From Spirochaetales bacterium Spiro_01 (lineage in GTDB: Bacteria > Spirochaetota > Spirochaetia > Sphaerochaetales > Sphaerochaetaceae), in contig LVBC01000138.1 of the NCBI GenBank assembly GCA_001604265.1, positions 1 through 5,820 of the forward strand: a stretch of DNA of 5,820 nt. Direction: 5' to 3'. The notes below the pieces were generated by a model. It made no database searches and was not told where the DNA came from. It saw only the letters and a program-made list of their open reading frames with translations. Of the stretch, positions 5,249 to 5,820 are shown piece after piece. Numbering within the stretch: the first letter of the stretch is position 1; each line of letters begins with the position of its first letter. A program made the position numbers and the translations under genes.

Positions 5249-5820
5249 ATGCACATAGATATCCTGACACTCTTTCCCGATATGGTGGAAAGCTTCTTCA
5301 GAAACTCGATCATGTCGAAGGCAGTCGAGAAGGGGCTCATCTCCTACAGTATCATCAACTGGAGGGATTTCACGACCGACAGGCACCATACATGCGACGA
5401 TGTGCCCTATGGTGGTGGAGCTGGAATGGTGATAAAGCCGGAGCCGCTTTCCAAGGCACTCGAGTCCATCGGAGCAGGAGAGAAGAGGGTCATCTATGCA
5501 ACTCCTTCGGGAAAGCTTTTCAATCAGAAGATGGCTCTAGAGCTTTCGAAGGAGCAGAATCTCGTATTCATCTGCGGTCACTACGAGGGGATAGACCAGA
5601 GGATAATCGATGAGTATGTCGATGACGAGATAAGCATAGGAGACTATGTCATCTCCTCTGGCGAGAACAGTTCTGTTGTCATAATAGATGCGATATACAG
5701 GCTTATCGATGGAGTGATCTCCTCGGAAAGCCTTGAGGACGAGAGCTTTACCGGAGAACTTCTCGAATATCCTCAGTATACAAGGCCTGAAAGGTATTGC
5801 AATAAAAGCGTACCCGAGGT
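5249..5820 (+). CDS. trmD: tRNA (guanine37-N1)-methyltransferase TrmD (3' partial)
   Basis: TrmD uses S-adenosylmethionine to methylate N1 of G37 next to the anticodon in tRNAs reading CNN-type codons, preventing +1 frameshifting; it is essential in most bacteria. The frame is open from the ATG at 5249 to the window end, giving 190 residues of a usual ~230-250, so the C-terminal tRNA-binding part is missing. Seen: MHIDILTLFP start, RDFTTDRHHTCDD (39-51), YGGGAGM (54-60), the SPOUT trefoil-knot motifs CGHYEGIDQR (109-118) and SIGDYVISSGE (129-139), IDAIYRL with R151 (equivalent to the catalytic-site Arg of E. coli), and YPQYTRPE (174-181). At the general-base Asp position (E. coli D169) this protein appears to have Glu (E165), with D164 beside it. 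The start is 1 nt after the rimM stop; AAGGAG at 5230-5235 is 13 nt upstream, suggesting coupling. rplS would be expected next. Confidence 0.97.
   Translation, partial: MHIDILTLFPDMVESFFRNSIMSKAVEKGLISYSIINWRDFTTDRHHTCDDVPYGGGAGMVIKPEPLSKALESIGAGEKRVIYATPSGKLFNQKMALELSKEQNLVFICGHYEGIDQRIIDEYVDDEISIGDYVISSGENSSVVIIDAIYRLIDGVISSESLEDESFTGELLEYPQYTRPERYCNKSVPE

Noticed and set aside
5392..5613. 73-codon plus-strand frame inside trmD
   Set aside because: It is out of frame with TrmD, whose knot motifs run through the same bases, and the product is low in recognisable structure.
1..5820. Defence system, mobile element, CRISPR array or novel accessory cassette
   Set aside because: All sequence is accounted for by housekeeping genes with gaps of at most 61 bp. 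No direct repeat arrays, inverted terminal repeats, integrase or transposase motifs were seen.

Overview
The window is a compact, single-strand (+) stretch of bacterial housekeeping genes, in the order smc (5' end cut off), ffh, rpsP, khpA, rimM, trmD (3' end cut off). No mobile element, CRISPR array, tRNA or rRNA is visible. Base composition is moderate, around half G+C, with AGG/AGA preferred for Arg and CTC/CTT for Leu. Some protein features look spirochaetal to me: Ffh with a G4 motif of the form SKFD followed by SDTRGGAALS, TrmD with SSGE in the knot loop, and a short SMC. I infer Spirochaetota, perhaps the Treponema/Sphaerochaeta side, from memory of family sequences and not from a search.

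Layout. Bases 1-2786 hold the SMC chromosome-organising ATPase, lacking only its first ~17-20 residues. A 61-bp gap (2787-2847) follows, with a near-consensus sigma70-type promoter that begins one base after the smc stop. Next come ffh (2848-4182, SRP GTPase), rpsP (4217-4480, ribosomal protein S16), khpA (4505-4738, small KH RNA-binding protein), rimM (4738-5247, 30S maturation factor) and trmD (5249-5820, tRNA m1G37 methyltransferase). khpA and rimM overlap by one base, and rimM and trmD are one base apart, so the last three genes are probably translationally coupled.

How the genes work together. ffh to trmD is a translation and protein-export unit: SRP targeting, 30S assembly (S16, RimM), an RNA-binding helper (KhpA) and reading-frame maintenance (TrmD). 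The rpsP-KH-rimM-trmD order is one of the most widely conserved bacterial gene clusters, usually followed by rplS. smc just upstream recalls the Firmicutes order smc-ftsY-ylxM-ffh-rpsP, but ftsY and ylxM are absent here.

The most unusual item is the SMC protein. Its ATPase head motifs are intact, but the middle shows no recognisable SMC hinge domain. The two coiled-coil arms are joined by only about 55 residues, rich in proline relative to the arms. It may be a hinge-less or minimal-hinge SMC; the remaining genes look ordinary apart from minor motif substitutions.
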